42,163 nucleotides of DNA from assembly GCA_947632155.1 (NCBI GenBank), contig CANROF010000018.1, forward strand, positions 1 through 42,163, given 5' to 3'. The notes under the pieces were generated by a model. That model made no database searches and was not told the DNA's origin. It saw only the letters and a list, made by a program, of their open reading frames with translations. Source of the stretch: an uncultured Oscillospiraceae bacterium (GTDB taxonomy: Bacteria > Bacillota > Clostridia > Oscillospirales > Oscillospiraceae). A program made the translations under genes and the position numbers. Within the stretch, counting starts at the first letter, position 1. Each line of letters begins with the position of its first letter. Positions 6,600 to 15,145 of the stretch are shown piece by piece.

Positions 6600-7781
6600 T
6601 CACCAAATGAAGAGCTCGCTGTCACGGAGCTTCATGATGGCCTCGATGAAGTAGTAATCGCCGTAGATGATGGGGACCTCGGTGTTTTTGCCCTGTGGGT
6701 CGTAGTAATAGAAGGTCCCGCCGCCCACGATGGCGTCGCGCTCCGGGTCCCAGTCGCAGAACTTCGCCTCGCAGGCCCGGAGGATGTTCATGGCGGCCTT
6801 GACGTAGAGGGGCCGCTCCAGCTCGCCCACGTATTTGGCCAGCTCCAGAAGCCCCGCGGCGGTGATCATTCCGGCGGTGGAGTCGTATTTCAGGGGCTCC
6901 GCCGGGGAGCGGTAATCCACCACGGGAATCCAGCCGTTGACGGCCAGATTGGAGATGCAGTAGTGGGCGCACTGTTTGGCGGTGTTCAGGAAGCTCTCAT
7001 CCCCGGTGTGCTTGTAACTCAGGGTGAAGCCGTAGACCGCCCAGCTCTGTCCGCGGCTCCACGCCGAACCGCTGGCGTAGCCCTGGCCCTGGGGGTTGTC
7101 CAGATACTCCCCCGTCTCGGAGTCGAATATGACCACGTGGTTGCAGCTCCCGTCCGGCCGGACGATATACTGCTGGGCAGTCTTGGCGTGGGCGATGGCG
7201 GAGTGCTTGAAGCGCGGGTCGTTCGTCTCCTGGGAAGCCCAATAGAGGAGGGGGATGTTCATCATGCAGTCGATGATCATCCAGCCGCTGACCTTGTCCC
7301 CCGCCCAGTAGGAGCGGTTCCAGGCCCGGATATAGCGCCCCACGGGGTTGTAGCGGCCCATGAGGAAGTTGGCCGCCATGAGGCCGCGCCTGCGGGCCTC
7401 GGCATTCCCGGTCTTGCGGTAGTTGGCCACGCTGGAGGGCAGAAAGAGAAAGCCGATGTCGTGGTCCAGGCCCTCAAAGCCGGTAAGCGTCTCACTGAGG
7501 CGGTCCTCCACGCCCTGGGCAGTCTCCCGGTAGAGCTCCTCGCCGGTGGCGTTGTACATCTGCCAAAGCATCCCCGGCCAGAAGCCGTTAGTCCAGAAGT
7601 AGATGCCGTCCTGCATATCGAGGTCGTGGTACTTCCCGTCCCTGGGGGTATAGGGAATCATGGTCCCCAGGTGCCGGGCCTCGGCGCGCATTTTTACGGT
7701 GAGCTTCTCATAGACGCCGTCGAGCCATGCCCAGTCGTCGTCCGAGAGGTCGTAGCCGGTGAAATCGGTGGTTTCAGCCAT
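6600..7781 (-). CDS. ugl: GH88 unsaturated glucuronyl hydrolase
   Basis: A 393-residue glycoside hydrolase family 88 protein, the usual length. It hydrates the double bond of delta-4,5-unsaturated uronates at the non-reducing end of oligosaccharides made by polysaccharide lyases, releasing an unsaturated sugar acid that opens spontaneously. The two aspartates matching D88 and D149 of the Bacillus enzyme are seen at about D108 (DHDIGF) and D171 (MIIDCMMN). YFWTNGFWPGMLW and GSAWSRGQSWAVYGF are typical substrate-pocket segments. No signal peptide, so it works on imported di- or oligosaccharides in the cytoplasm. No lyase gene is in the window, so lyase products would come from elsewhere in the genome or from other organisms. 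Confidence 0.92.
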   Translation of the reverse strand: MAETTDFTGYDLSDDDWAWLDGVYEKLTVKMRAEARHLGTMIPYTPRDGKYHDLDMQDGIYFWTNGFWPGMLWQMYNATGEELYRETAQGVEDRLSETLTGFEGLDHDIGFLFLPSSVANYRKTGNAEARRRGLMAANFLMGRYNPVGRYIRAWNRSYWAGDKVSGWMIIDCMMNIPLLYWASQETNDPRFKHSAIAHAKTAQQYIVRPDGSCNHVVIFDSETGEYLDNPQGQGYASGSAWSRGQSWAVYGFTLSYKHTGDESFLNTAKQCAHYCISNLAVNGWIPVVDYRSPAEPLKYDSTAGMITAAGLLELAKYVGELERPLYVKAAMNILRACEAKFCDWDPERDAIVGGGTFYYYDPQGKNTEVPIIYGDYYFIEAIMKLRDSELFIW

Positions 7782-7796
7782 GTTTTCCCTCCCCTT

Positions 7797-8642
7797 TTAT
7801 ACGCCCGAGTAGGCGGCAAAGCCGGCGTCGATGGGCAGGACCACGCCGGTGATGGCGCTGGCGGCCTTGTCGTCGCACAGGAAGAAGACGCCGCCCAAAA
7901 GCTCCTCGGAATCCACGAAGCGGCCCATGGGAGTACCGTTCAAAATCTTGGCGCTGCGGGCCGTGGGGGTACCGTCGTCGTTGAAGAGGAGCTTGCGGTT
8001 CTGGTTGCTGACAAGGAAGCCGGGGGCGATGGCGTTGCAGCGGATGCCGGACTTGGCGAAGTGGGTCGCCAGCCACTGGGTGAAGTTGCTGATGGCGGCC
8101 TTGGCACCGGAGTAGGCCGGAATCTTGGTGAGGGGGATGTAGGCGTTCATGGAGCTGACGTTGAGGATGACGCCGGATTTGCGCTCCACCATATCACGGG
8201 CGAAAATCTGGGTGGGGAGGAGGGTTCCCTGGAAGTTGAGCTTGAACACAAAGTCCACGCCGTTGGGCTCTAAGTCGAAGAAGGTCTTCTGCCCCTCCTT
8301 GGCCTCGTGCTGGTACTCGTTGTCCGTGGTGGCGCGGGGATTGTTGCCGCCGGCGCCGTTGATGAGGATGTCCACGGGGCCGAAGTCGGTCAGAATCGCC
8401 TCATGCGCGGCCTTGATGGAGTCGGGCTCTAAGACGTTGCATTTATAGCCGTTGAGGACAAAGCCCTCGGCCCGCACCTCGTCGGAGAGCTTTTTGACAG
8501 CCTCCTCGTTGAGGTCGAGGGCGGCGACCTTTGCCCCCGCCTGGGCGAAGGCGCGGGCCATCACGGAGCACAGCACACCGCCGGCGCCGGTGACGACGAC
8601 TGTCTTGCCTGTAAAGTCAATGTTCAGAGGGAGATTTAACAT
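7797..8642 (-). CDS. uxuB: SDR D-mannonate oxidoreductase (fructuronate reductase)
   Basis: A 281-residue short-chain dehydrogenase. I start at the third in-frame ATG, which has AAAGGA at good spacing and does not overlap the mannonate dehydratase gene. Motifs: TGAGGVLCSVMA cofactor loop, NGAGGNNP, and PAYSGAKAA with the catalytic tyrosine and lysine. The insert containing TTDNEYQHEAKEGQKTFFDLEPNG is characteristic of the SDR-type mannonate oxidoreductases found beside uxuA in Firmicutes (Bacillus YjmF type). It interconverts D-fructuronate and D-mannonate, feeding the next enzyme. The classical long-chain UxuB family of E. coli is unrelated. It lies 15 bases upstream of the GH88 gene. Confidence 0.88.
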   Translation of the reverse strand: MLNLPLNIDFTGKTVVVTGAGGVLCSVMARAFAQAGAKVAALDLNEEAVKKLSDEVRAEGFVLNGYKCNVLEPDSIKAAHEAILTDFGPVDILINGAGGNNPRATTDNEYQHEAKEGQKTFFDLEPNGVDFVFKLNFQGTLLPTQIFARDMVERKSGVILNVSSMNAYIPLTKIPAYSGAKAAISNFTQWLATHFAKSGIRCNAIAPGFLVSNQNRKLLFNDDGTPTARSAKILNGTPMGRFVDSEELLGGVFFLCDDKAASAITGVVLPIDAGFAAYSGV

Positions 8643-8658
8643 TTTACTCATCCTTTCT

Positions 8659-9705
8659 TTATTCAATAATTCCGCCGTTGGCCTCGATGAGGCCGTTGAG
8701 GTAGGCGGAGCCGAGGGCGCGGTCGAAGAGGCCGTAGCCCGGTTTTCCGGTCTCGCCCCAGATCATGCGGCCGTGGTCGGGACGGAAATAACCGTCGAAG
8801 CCGGTCTCGACAAGGGCCTTGACGATGGCGTTCATGTCGAGGGAGCCGTTTTTGGTGAGGTGGCCGGACTCCTCGAAGGAGGTGTCAGGCAGGATTTTCA
8901 CGTTGCGAAGGTGCATGAAGCCGATTCGCTTCATGGCGGAGTATTTGCGGACAAGCCGCGGAATGTCGTTTGTCGGCGAGCACCCCAGAGAACCGGTGCA
9001 CAGGCACAGCGTGTTGGCCGGGCTGTCCACGATGCTGAGATAGCGGTCGATGTTGGCCTCATTGGTGACCACTCTCGGAAGCCCGAAGATGGGATACGGG
9101 GGGTCGTCCGGGTGGAGGGCCATGACCACGCCGCATTCCTCGGCAACAGGGATGACGCGTTTGAGGAAGTACTCAATGTTGCTCCAAAGCCCTTCCTCGC
9201 CGATCTCCCCGTAGGCGCGGATGAGATTGCGGACCTCATCCTGCGTGTAGCTGGAGTCCCAGCCGGGAAGGTGTATGTCGTCCTTCAGCGGGTCCAGGCC
9301 CTTCATCTGATCCCAGTACATGACGAGGGAAGTTGATCCGTCCGCACCCACCTTATCCAGCTGCGTCCGCGTCCAGTCGAAGACCGGCATGAAGTTGTAG
9401 GTGACGCACTTCACCCCGTACTTGGCGCAGCGGCGAATATTTTCGCAGTAATTCTCGATATGCCTGTCCCGCTCCGGGCGTCCCAGCTTGATCTCCTCCG
9501 TCACGGGGATGGACTCAACCACGTCGAAAATCAGCCCGTGTTCCCGGCACTCGTCGGCCAAATGCTTTATGGATTCCTCCGGCCAGACCTCGCCGGGCTT
9601 CACGTCGTAGACGGCGCTGACGATAGAGCGCATCCCCGGAATTTGCCGGATTTCCTCCAAAGTCACGGGGTCGGAGTCCCCGTACCAGCGAAAGGAACTT
9701 TTCAT
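8659..9705 (-). CDS. uxuA: Mannonate dehydratase
   Basis: A 348-residue UxuA-family protein, close to the usual length. MKSSFRWYGDSDPVTLEEIRQIPG at the start, then CVTYNFMPVFDWTRT, MALHPDDPP and FRPDHGRMIWGE, are family signatures that include metal-binding histidines and the catalytic region. It dehydrates D-mannonate to 2-keto-3-deoxy-D-gluconate in the cytoplasm, with Fe or Mn. It directly precedes the mannonate oxidoreductase gene, making the usual two-step module from fructuronate. Uronate isomerase (UxaC), which would make fructuronate from glucuronate, is not seen in the window. AGGAGG lies before the ATG. Confidence 0.95.
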   Translation of the reverse strand: MKSSFRWYGDSDPVTLEEIRQIPGMRSIVSAVYDVKPGEVWPEESIKHLADECREHGLIFDVVESIPVTEEIKLGRPERDRHIENYCENIRRCAKYGVKCVTYNFMPVFDWTRTQLDKVGADGSTSLVMYWDQMKGLDPLKDDIHLPGWDSSYTQDEVRNLIRAYGEIGEEGLWSNIEYFLKRVIPVAEECGVVMALHPDDPPYPIFGLPRVVTNEANIDRYLSIVDSPANTLCLCTGSLGCSPTNDIPRLVRKYSAMKRIGFMHLRNVKILPDTSFEESGHLTKNGSLDMNAIVKALVETGFDGYFRPDHGRMIWGETGKPGYGLFDRALGSAYLNGLIEANGGIIE

Positions 9706-9722
9706 GGTTTTCCCTCCTGAAA

Positions 9723-11465
9723 TTATAATCTCGTCTCCCAGCGCCCGCAGAAGACGGTGTCGTCAGGGGTGCCAGTGAAGGCGCTTTTGCCGCACATTTT
9801 CTCGATAAAGGCCCGGATGTTCTCCCGCTTGGAGCCGTAGGCGTTGATGAAGGTCCGCGCCTCCGGGACGTCAATGAGGTGGTTTGTGAAGTTGAGGCTC
9901 ACTGCCACAGTGGGGACCTCCGCCAGATACCAGGGGGAGTCCGCGGAGTGGTCATAGCTCCAGGTGACCCGCACCTCGTTGGTCTGGGAATAGCCGGTGA
10001 AGTTGAGGACGAGAAGCGCCAGGTCGTATCTGGCCTTGAAATCCTCCCGCCGCCCCTTATCCATGATGGTCAGGAGATTTCGGAAGCTGACGCCGTTCTC
10101 CGCCTCCAGGTCGTAGAAGGTGGGGCACACATCCACCGTGAAGCCCACCCGCTCCAGCTCCTCGATGAGCACATTTTTCACCGGGTCGCCGGTGTACCCC
10201 TTGGAGTTGGGGATATTGTGGGCGTAGATGAGGAATACCCGCTTGCCAGTGGGGTCGATAGGGAGAAGATGCTGGGTGTCCTTGACGAGGGTGGTGCACT
10301 TTTCGGCGGCCTCGCGGCGGAATTTATTGTGCTCTTCGCAGCCCACGTACTTCTCCCGCAGCTCCGGGGAGGGGAATTCATAGGATTCCGTCAGTCCCAG
10401 CTTGGCCTTGAGGCCCAGAATCCGCTCCAGCGCCTCCTGAAGCCGCTCCGGGGTGATGGTGCCGTCCTCAATTCCCGCCCGGACGTAGCCCATGTCCTCC
10501 TCCGGGTCGTTGGCGAAAAGCAGCATGTCGCACCCGGCGGCGATGGCGTGGGGCAGGGCCGTTTTTCTCGGCTCCGCCACATTGAAGCCAATCATTTGCG
10601 TGGCGTCGGTGATGATAACGCCGTTGAACCCCAGCTCCCCACGCAGCACATCCTGAAGGAGCTCCGGGGCCAGGGTGGCGGGCTTGATGTCCGCATCCGC
10701 AAGGTCCGGGCGGTACTTTTTGGACAGGGCCCGCTGGGTGATGTGGCCCACCATCACGGTCTCCACGCCGTCGTCGACAAGGCCCCGGTAAACCTTCCCG
10801 AAGGTGTCCTCCCACTCCCGGGCGGAGAGGTCGTTGCGCCCGATGACCAGGTGCTGGTCCCGCTCCTCCGTGCCGTCGCCGGGGAAGTGCTTGGCGGTGA
10901 CGGCGATATTGAAGCCGGAGTCCCGCACGCCCTTTATGTACGCCCGGCACATCTCCAGCACCTTATCCGGGTCGGAGCCGTAGCTTCTGGTGTTGACGAT
11001 GGTATTGCGCCAGTTTTTGTAAATATCGCACACCGGATTGAAAAGCCAGTTGACGCCGATGCTCCCGGCCTCCCGGGCGCTGGCAAGGCCGATGTGATAG
11101 GCCGTCTCCGGGTCGCCCCCCGCCGCGGCCTGGGCGGCCGTGGCCACGAAAGTCCCGTTGGGCACGCACTCGGCGCCGCCGGTGTCGCAGTTGGCGGCGA
11201 CGAAAATCGGTATCTTGCTGTACTTTTGGTAAAGCCGGTTCTGCTCGTAGGCCTCTTGGGAGCTCTTTCGCTGCCAGCGCAGGCCGCCTTGGTGGAAAGT
11301 TTCCACGGTATTTTTGATGCTCTCCTCGTTGACGCCGGGGACGTAGGTCATCATGGTGAAGAGCTGACCGATCTTTTCATCCAAAGTCATCCCCGCGATG
11401 GTGTCACGGACCCACTTTATCTGGGTGTCCGTGAGAAAAAAGGGCTTTTCTTTTAATTCTACCAT
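9723..11465 (-). CDS. GH3 glycosidase with a NagZ-type acid/base motif
   Basis: A 580-residue glycoside hydrolase family 3 protein. The start is the ATG with GAGGGGG upstream rather than the earlier GTG overlapping the previous gene. The KHFPGDGTEERDQH stretch (K192, H193, D203, H205) is the flexible-loop His/Asp acid-base motif of beta-N-acetylglucosaminidases of the NagZ type; the nucleophile is D287 in ITDATQM. A C-terminal domain (about 390-580) is present, unlike minimal NagZ. No signal peptide. It probably removes an N-acetylhexosamine or related sugar from imported oligosaccharides, which would suit a glycosaminoglycan-type substrate. It is a paralogue of the GH3 gene at 16060-17808. 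Substrate is not determined. Confidence 0.85.
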   Translation of the reverse strand: MVELKEKPFFLTDTQIKWVRDTIAGMTLDEKIGQLFTMMTYVPGVNEESIKNTVETFHQGGLRWQRKSSQEAYEQNRLYQKYSKIPIFVAANCDTGGAECVPNGTFVATAAQAAAGGDPETAYHIGLASAREAGSIGVNWLFNPVCDIYKNWRNTIVNTRSYGSDPDKVLEMCRAYIKGVRDSGFNIAVTAKHFPGDGTEERDQHLVIGRNDLSAREWEDTFGKVYRGLVDDGVETVMVGHITQRALSKKYRPDLADADIKPATLAPELLQDVLRGELGFNGVIITDATQMIGFNVAEPRKTALPHAIAAGCDMLLFANDPEEDMGYVRAGIEDGTITPERLQEALERILGLKAKLGLTESYEFPSPELREKYVGCEEHNKFRREAAEKCTTLVKDTQHLLPIDPTGKRVFLIYAHNIPNSKGYTGDPVKNVLIEELERVGFTVDVCPTFYDLEAENGVSFRNLLTIMDKGRREDFKARYDLALLVLNFTGYSQTNEVRVTWSYDHSADSPWYLAEVPTVAVSLNFTNHLIDVPEARTFINAYGSKRENIRAFIEKMCGKSAFTGTPDDTVFCGRWETRL

Positions 11466-11476
11466 AACGATCCCCC

Positions 11477-12319
11477 TCACGCGCCAAGATTTTTCAAAAA
11501 TTCCAAGATTTTTTCTTTCTCATACCCGGCGTACTCGCCGTTTTTGAACTTTTCGAGCCCGACAGCGCGAAGCTCCGCCCAGCTTTCGGCCTCGCGGCGG
11601 ACTAAGATGGGGTAGTAATAAACGCCGTTTTGCGCCGCCGCGTCCTGATCTCCCGGCGCATCGCCCACCATCAGCACCTTTTTGGGGTCGTAGCCGAATT
11701 TCAGCATCTCCCCGATGCACTGGGCCTTGCTGCCCATGTCTTGGCTCAGCATAATGTCCACGTGGTCCAAAAGCTTGAACTTCGTCCACTCCTCCACCAC
11801 TGCGTCCCGGTTGGCGCTGGAGACGATGGCGATGTCCGCAAAGGCCGAGGCCGCCTTCAAAGCATCCTTGGCCCCCTCGAAGGGCTTTTTCAGCGCTTCC
11901 GGCAGGGTATTGATCGCGGCGTTGACGGCCTTAGACCAGCTGAGGGCCTTTTTTAAGATGGGGCTGTCCGTCTCGTCGATGGCCTTTTGGAGGGCGTCGT
12001 TGCTGGGGGCCGCGCCGGAGTCGACCCAGGCGGTCAGGTCCTCAAGATGCTCAATGGGCGTATATTTCTCATTGACCTCGGTGAGCATGATATTGAGGCC
12101 CTTGAACCGGTTGATGCCGCGGGTCATGGAGTAGAGATTGATCTCATTCCAGCGCTCCAGAATGGGTTTTTCCCACTCCTCCAGCCCCCACTCCCTGACC
12201 ATGCAGGGTCCGAAGCAGTGGATGTGCTTGCAGTCCATGGTGTCCATGGCGCAGCCGTCAGAGTCCACGCAAACTAAGTACTCGTGGCGCTTTACAAAAT
12301 CCGCGTATCCCTTATACAT
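11477..12319 (-). CDS. HAD-superfamily hydrolase
   Basis: A 280-residue protein starting at the ATG preceded by GAGGTG, dropping a 45-residue low-complexity extension. HAD motif I is CVDSDGCAMDT (Asp nucleophile and Asp +2); motif II is probably IVSSANRDAV; the conserved Lys is in SKAQCIGEMLKFG; motif IV is VLMVGDAPGDQDAA. A large helical cap lies between motifs I and II. Such enzymes are mostly sugar-phosphate phosphatases, and its place in the operon suggests a sugar phosphate substrate. Neither substrate nor product is known. The downstream GH3 gene begins 11 bases after its stop codon. Confidence 0.7.
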   Translation of the reverse strand: MYKGYADFVKRHEYLVCVDSDGCAMDTMDCKHIHCFGPCMVREWGLEEWEKPILERWNEINLYSMTRGINRFKGLNIMLTEVNEKYTPIEHLEDLTAWVDSGAAPSNDALQKAIDETDSPILKKALSWSKAVNAAINTLPEALKKPFEGAKDALKAASAFADIAIVSSANRDAVVEEWTKFKLLDHVDIMLSQDMGSKAQCIGEMLKFGYDPKKVLMVGDAPGDQDAAAQNGVYYYPILVRREAESWAELRAVGLEKFKNGEYAGYEKEKILEFLKNLGA

Positions 12320-12327
12320 ACCGCACC

Positions 12328-14490
12328 TCACTTCAAAATTTTCATGAGCTCGCCGTTGAGGGCCCTCAGATTCAGCCCCTCCGGCGTCTCGCGGCCCAGA
12401 ATGCTCTTCATCTCCAGCCCCAGGGGGATGACGCCCCGCTCCAGGACGGGACACAGGTGCGGAACGTACTTTTTCAGCACGGCGTAGGCCTCCGGGGAGT
12501 CCATGATCTCCTGGGCCGTGTCATTGAGGGAGTAGTAGGCGTCGGTGTCCAAACCCTCCTCGTCCAGGAACCAGTTCTTCACCGTCTCCCCTGCCCCGGA
12601 GTTGGGCAGGATGTAGCTCTCCTCGGGCGCGGAGACCTTTTCAAAGGTGACGCTGTCCTCAAAATGACGGCCCTCGTGCTCCGCCGTGACGGTGAAGGTG
12701 TTTTTTCCCTCCGCAAGAGGCTGGTCAGGGAACACGATACAGCCGTTGCCGTCGTTTTCCACGGTGACACCGTTTAATGCGGCCCAGGGGAGGTTTGTGT
12801 AGACCTTCACGTCCATCGCGTCCCGGTAGCGCCTGACGAAACGCTTTTCCCGGACGTGCAAAAAGGGCTCATCCGACCACTTGGCCTTGTAGTAGTAAAA
12901 GGCGTCCTTCCTCGTCTCCCGGTCGTAGGTCACAAGGCCCTTGGCGTTTATGTACTTCTGCCCGCCCTCGTCCCGGCGGGAGCTGGAGAAGTCGAACATG
13001 TTCCATATAAAGCTGCCCCAGAGATAGGGCTTTTCGTCGATGATGGGGTACACCGTCTCGTGCCAGAGGGCCTGGAACTCCTCGGAGTAGTCCTTCACCA
13101 GCGGCGTCTCGGAGTGGAACTGAAGGTTGCAGTCCACGCCGTACTCGGAGATGCCCAGGGCCGTTTCGGGCAGGTCCCGGTGCATATTGTCCAGGAACGC
13201 GCCGTAGTCCCCCATCTTGCCGTAATACCAGCCGAAGTAGACGTTGTAGCCCACCATCTCCGTCAGGTGGTTGAGGCGGCTTCTCGATTTTACGGTGTTG
13301 AGATTGGCGCAGGTGACGGCCCGTCCGGGGTCCAGAGTCCGGCAGACATGGACGAGCTGCCGCACCGCCTCGTGGATGGGCGGCGCGTCCCGGAACATGC
13401 CGATCTCGTTCTGCACGCCCCAGAAGCAGACGCTGGGGCGGTGGATGTTCTGCAAAATGAGCTCCGTGAGCTGCAATTTGGCGTTTTCCAAAAGCGCCGG
13501 GGACTCGGTCATCTTGAGCATCGGAATCTCCGCCCAGACCACATACCCCCGCCGGTCGCACTCGTCGTAGGTATAGGGCGGGTGCTGGTAGTGGGAGAGC
13601 CTTATGGCGTTGGCGCCGATCTCCTCGATAAGCTCAAAATTCCGGTCGATTTCCCGCTTCGTCACGGCGGAGTACACTCCGGCGAAGTCCTGGTGCACCG
13701 CCACGCCGTTTAACCGGAGGCGCTTTCCGTTGAGGAAAAAGCCCTCGTCGGGGGTAAGGCGCGTGGAACGGAAACCGGTCTTCAGCTCCGTCACGTCCGC
13801 AATCTGTCCCCCGGCCACCAGCTCCGCCCGCAGGGTATAGAGCGCCGGGTCACGCCTGCCGTCCCAGAGACGCGGGGAGGGGACAGTCCGCGTCACCGGG
13901 ACATCGGCAGGGCCCGCAAACCGGGCCGCCTCCCGCCCCTCCGGGTCGAGAAGCGTGTATCGGATGGCGGCATCCCTCGCTGCCGCCGTGTGTGGCTCCA
14001 AATTCAGAATGCCGTCGCCGTTCTCGTCTACGGACGCCCTTATAAGGACGCCGTCCGTGCCGTGCCAGCACCAATCGAAGTGATTTTCCCCGCCGCAAAG
14101 GAGGCTCACGCCCCGCGTAAGGCCGCCGAAGACGGTGAAATCCCCGGCCAGGGGCGACACGTCCTCCACAGCGGAATTGTCCACCAGGAGCTTAAGGTCA
14201 ATTTTCCCCTCCCGGACACAGGAGCGGGGAATCTCAAACCGCACACGGCTGTAGCCGCCCTTGTGGGTGCCAAGCTCCACGCCATTGGCATAAGCTGTCA
14301 CCGTGTGGTCCGCGGCGCCGATCTCCAGAACGAGGTACGGGGCGTCCGGCGCGTCCACGCTCTTTTCGTAAACCGCCGCGCCCCTGTACTGGTCGTCGTC
14401 CCGGTACCAGGTGTGGGGCAGGTCCACGGTTGAGGGCGCGCCGCCCGGCTTTTGGAAGCTCCAGCCCTGATTTAAGTCAATTTTCTTCAT
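12328..14490 (-). CDS. GH2 glycosidase (beta-glucuronidase/beta-galactosidase family)
   Basis: A 720-residue glycoside hydrolase family 2 protein. I start at the ATG before KKIDLNQGWSFQ with GAGGG upstream. Domains in order: N-terminal jelly-roll sugar-binding domain (about 1-130), immunoglobulin-like domain (about 140-240), TIM barrel (about 245-560) and a C-terminal beta domain. The acid/base is E362 (WGVQNEIGMF) and the nucleophile is E449 (GISEYGVD). An N-x-K motif (YINAKGLVTYD) is present; it contacts the carboxylate in beta-glucuronidases but is also common in other GH2 enzymes, so it does not settle the specificity. The uronate pathway genes around it favour beta-glucuronidase; beta-galactosidase remains possible. 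Cytoplasmic. Confidence 0.85.
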   Translation of the reverse strand: MKKIDLNQGWSFQKPGGAPSTVDLPHTWYRDDDQYRGAAVYEKSVDAPDAPYLVLEIGAADHTVTAYANGVELGTHKGGYSRVRFEIPRSCVREGKIDLKLLVDNSAVEDVSPLAGDFTVFGGLTRGVSLLCGGENHFDWCWHGTDGVLIRASVDENGDGILNLEPHTAAARDAAIRYTLLDPEGREAARFAGPADVPVTRTVPSPRLWDGRRDPALYTLRAELVAGGQIADVTELKTGFRSTRLTPDEGFFLNGKRLRLNGVAVHQDFAGVYSAVTKREIDRNFELIEEIGANAIRLSHYQHPPYTYDECDRRGYVVWAEIPMLKMTESPALLENAKLQLTELILQNIHRPSVCFWGVQNEIGMFRDAPPIHEAVRQLVHVCRTLDPGRAVTCANLNTVKSRSRLNHLTEMVGYNVYFGWYYGKMGDYGAFLDNMHRDLPETALGISEYGVDCNLQFHSETPLVKDYSEEFQALWHETVYPIIDEKPYLWGSFIWNMFDFSSSRRDEGGQKYINAKGLVTYDRETRKDAFYYYKAKWSDEPFLHVREKRFVRRYRDAMDVKVYTNLPWAALNGVTVENDGNGCIVFPDQPLAEGKNTFTVTAEHEGRHFEDSVTFEKVSAPEESYILPNSGAGETVKNWFLDEEGLDTDAYYSLNDTAQEIMDSPEAYAVLKKYVPHLCPVLERGVIPLGLEMKSILGRETPEGLNLRALNGELMKILK

Positions 14491-14497
14491 AATGCCC

Positions 14498-15133
14498 TCA
14501 CTTGCAGATGTCAAGGAGCTCCGTGAAGCTCCCCATGTTCCAGTCCCCCGCGCCGGCCATGGCCGCGTCGCCCACGCAGGCCACCTTGAAGCCCCCGGCG
14601 TGGCCGGCCTCGGCCCCGGAGACGGCGTCCTCCACCACAAGGCAGTGGTTGGGCTCAAGGTTCAAAAACTCCGCGGCCTTCAAAAAGACCTCCGGGTCCG
14701 GCTTGGAGCGGGTGATGTTGTTCCCGTCGGAGACGGCGTCAAAAAAGCCCGCAAGGCCGATCTGGCCAAGAATAAAGGGGGTATTTTTGCTGGAGGAGCC
14801 GATGGCCAGCTTGTAGCCCCGGTTCCGGAGCTCCACAAGCGCCGCCTTCGTCTCCGGGGCCAAGTCGGCGGGGGTCATATTGCCAAGGCTCTTGCGGTAG
14901 ATCTCGTTTTTCTCGGCGGCGAAGGCGTCCTTCTGCTCCTGCGTAAAGGGCTCGCCGCGCCACTTCTCCAAAATGATCTCCAAACTCGCCATCCGGGACA
15001 CGCCCCGAAGGCGGTTGTTGATCTGCCGGTCAAACTCGATGCCCAGCCGGTCGGCCAGGGCCTTCCACGCCAGGTAGTGGTACTCGTCGGTGAAGCATAT
15101 AACACCATCTAAGTCAAAGATGATGCCTTTCAT
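14498..15133 (-). CDS. pgmB: Beta-phosphoglucomutase-like HAD enzyme
   Basis: A 211-residue HAD protein. Motif I is IFDLDGVICFTDEYHY, the cap contains NRLRGVSRMASLEIIL, which is distinctive for beta-phosphoglucomutases, motif II is IGSSSKNT, and motif IV is VVEDAVSGAEAG. The enzyme would convert beta-glucose 1-phosphate to glucose 6-phosphate. Usually it is paired with a glycoside phosphorylase (GH65, GH94 or similar), but none is visible in the window. Either the phosphorylase lies elsewhere or the substrate differs. AGGAGG lies before the ATG; the GH2 gene starts 7 bases after the stop. Confidence 0.85.
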   Translation of the reverse strand: MKGIIFDLDGVICFTDEYHYLAWKALADRLGIEFDRQINNRLRGVSRMASLEIILEKWRGEPFTQEQKDAFAAEKNEIYRKSLGNMTPADLAPETKAALVELRNRGYKLAIGSSSKNTPFILGQIGLAGFFDAVSDGNNITRSKPDPEVFLKAAEFLNLEPNHCLVVEDAVSGAEAGHAGGFKVACVGDAAMAGAGDWNMGSFTELLDICK

Positions 15134-15145
15134 AGTCGTTCCTCC

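Noticed and set aside
6549-11456. Long plus-strand open frames (6549-8273 and 9879-11456) opposite GH88, UxuB and GH3
   Set aside because: Repetitive Gly/Val/His/Pro-rich translations typical of antisense reading of GC-rich genes, with no ribosome sites.
12319-12454. A 45-residue N-terminal extension of the HAD protein, and a 56-residue one on the GH2 protein
   Set aside because: Both extensions lie inside the neighbouring gene, are low-complexity, and start without ribosome sites. The shorter starts have good sites and match family N termini.
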